A stretch of DNA of 64,000 nucleotides from Oligoflexus sp. (GTDB lineage Bacteria; Bdellovibrionota_B; Oligoflexia; Oligoflexales; Oligoflexaceae). Of the stretch, positions 63,995-64,000 are shown piece by piece. The stretch's first letter is position 1; every line of letters begins with the position of its first letter. The DNA lies in NCBI RefSeq assembly GCF_035712445.1, contig NZ_DASTAT010000026.1, positions 1 to 64,000 of the forward strand, written 5' to 3'. A program made the position numbers and the translations under genes. The notes beneath the pieces are model-generated. The model searched no databases. It was not told the origin of the DNA and saw nothing but the letters and a program-made list of their open reading frames with translations.

Positions 63995-64000
63995 CGGTGC

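Overview
The window looks like chromosomal DNA of a free-living Gram-negative bacterium with a large sensory and envelope repertoire. Moderate GC, many 7TMR-DISM receptors, many lipoproteins of unknown function, a FecR/barrel fusion and an Ig/LRR lipoprotein recall Bdellovibrionota, in particular Oligoflexales. That placement is inference from gene content; no rRNA or tRNA gene was seen.

Region 1 (1-7.6 kb) is a decaying accessory zone. It holds wrecks of an IS1380-group and an IS6-family transposase, a nonribosomal peptide synthetase scar and a frameshifted surface-protein gene. Between them lie a ClsC-like phospholipase D lipoprotein, an M48 metalloprotease lipoprotein and small secreted proteins. 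Region 2 (7.6-10.6 kb) carries an Ala-rich repeat protein, a Cys-rich secreted partner, an NQ-repeat coiled coil and a putative outer-membrane barrel. Region 3 (11.3-20.6 kb) has a hybrid histidine kinase, then a lipoprotein with seven Ig-like repeats and a leucine-rich C-terminus, a FecR-barrel protein and another lipoprotein.

Region 4 (21-41.4 kb) is dominated by three paralogous kinases of one design: 7TMR-DISM sensor, PAS-like linker, CheA-type HPt histidine and CheA-type ATPase. One has a single-base frameshift. Among them lie an orphan sugar-type ABC binding protein, a DUF1254/DUF1214 pseudogene, a nucleoside deaminase, a P-type cation ATPase, a PAP2/DUF3943/barrel operon, a lytic transglycosylase wreck and a set of OB-fold, PRC-barrel and charged small proteins that look like stress functions. 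Region 5 (41.4-53.5 kb) encodes a complete RND efflux operon (TolC-like, membrane fusion, RND pump), a BON-domain protein, a membrane protein, an N-truncated S9 peptidase, an alpha/beta hydrolase and lipoproteins. Region 6 (53.5-64 kb) has secreted propeller-like proteins and a second signalling operon: a hybrid kinase with two kinase modules, then a 7TMR-DISM class III nucleotide cyclase and a membrane-anchored helical-repeat protein.

The strongest theme is membrane sensing. Six receptor or kinase genes lie in about 50 kb, and no separate response regulator, CheW or CheY gene lies beside them. The DISM-HPt-CheA kinase family is the best candidate for an under-described system. Many starts were moved from the longest frame to a downstream codon that follows a Shine-Dalgarno sequence and opens a signal peptide. 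Single-base frameshifts could be real or sequencing errors.
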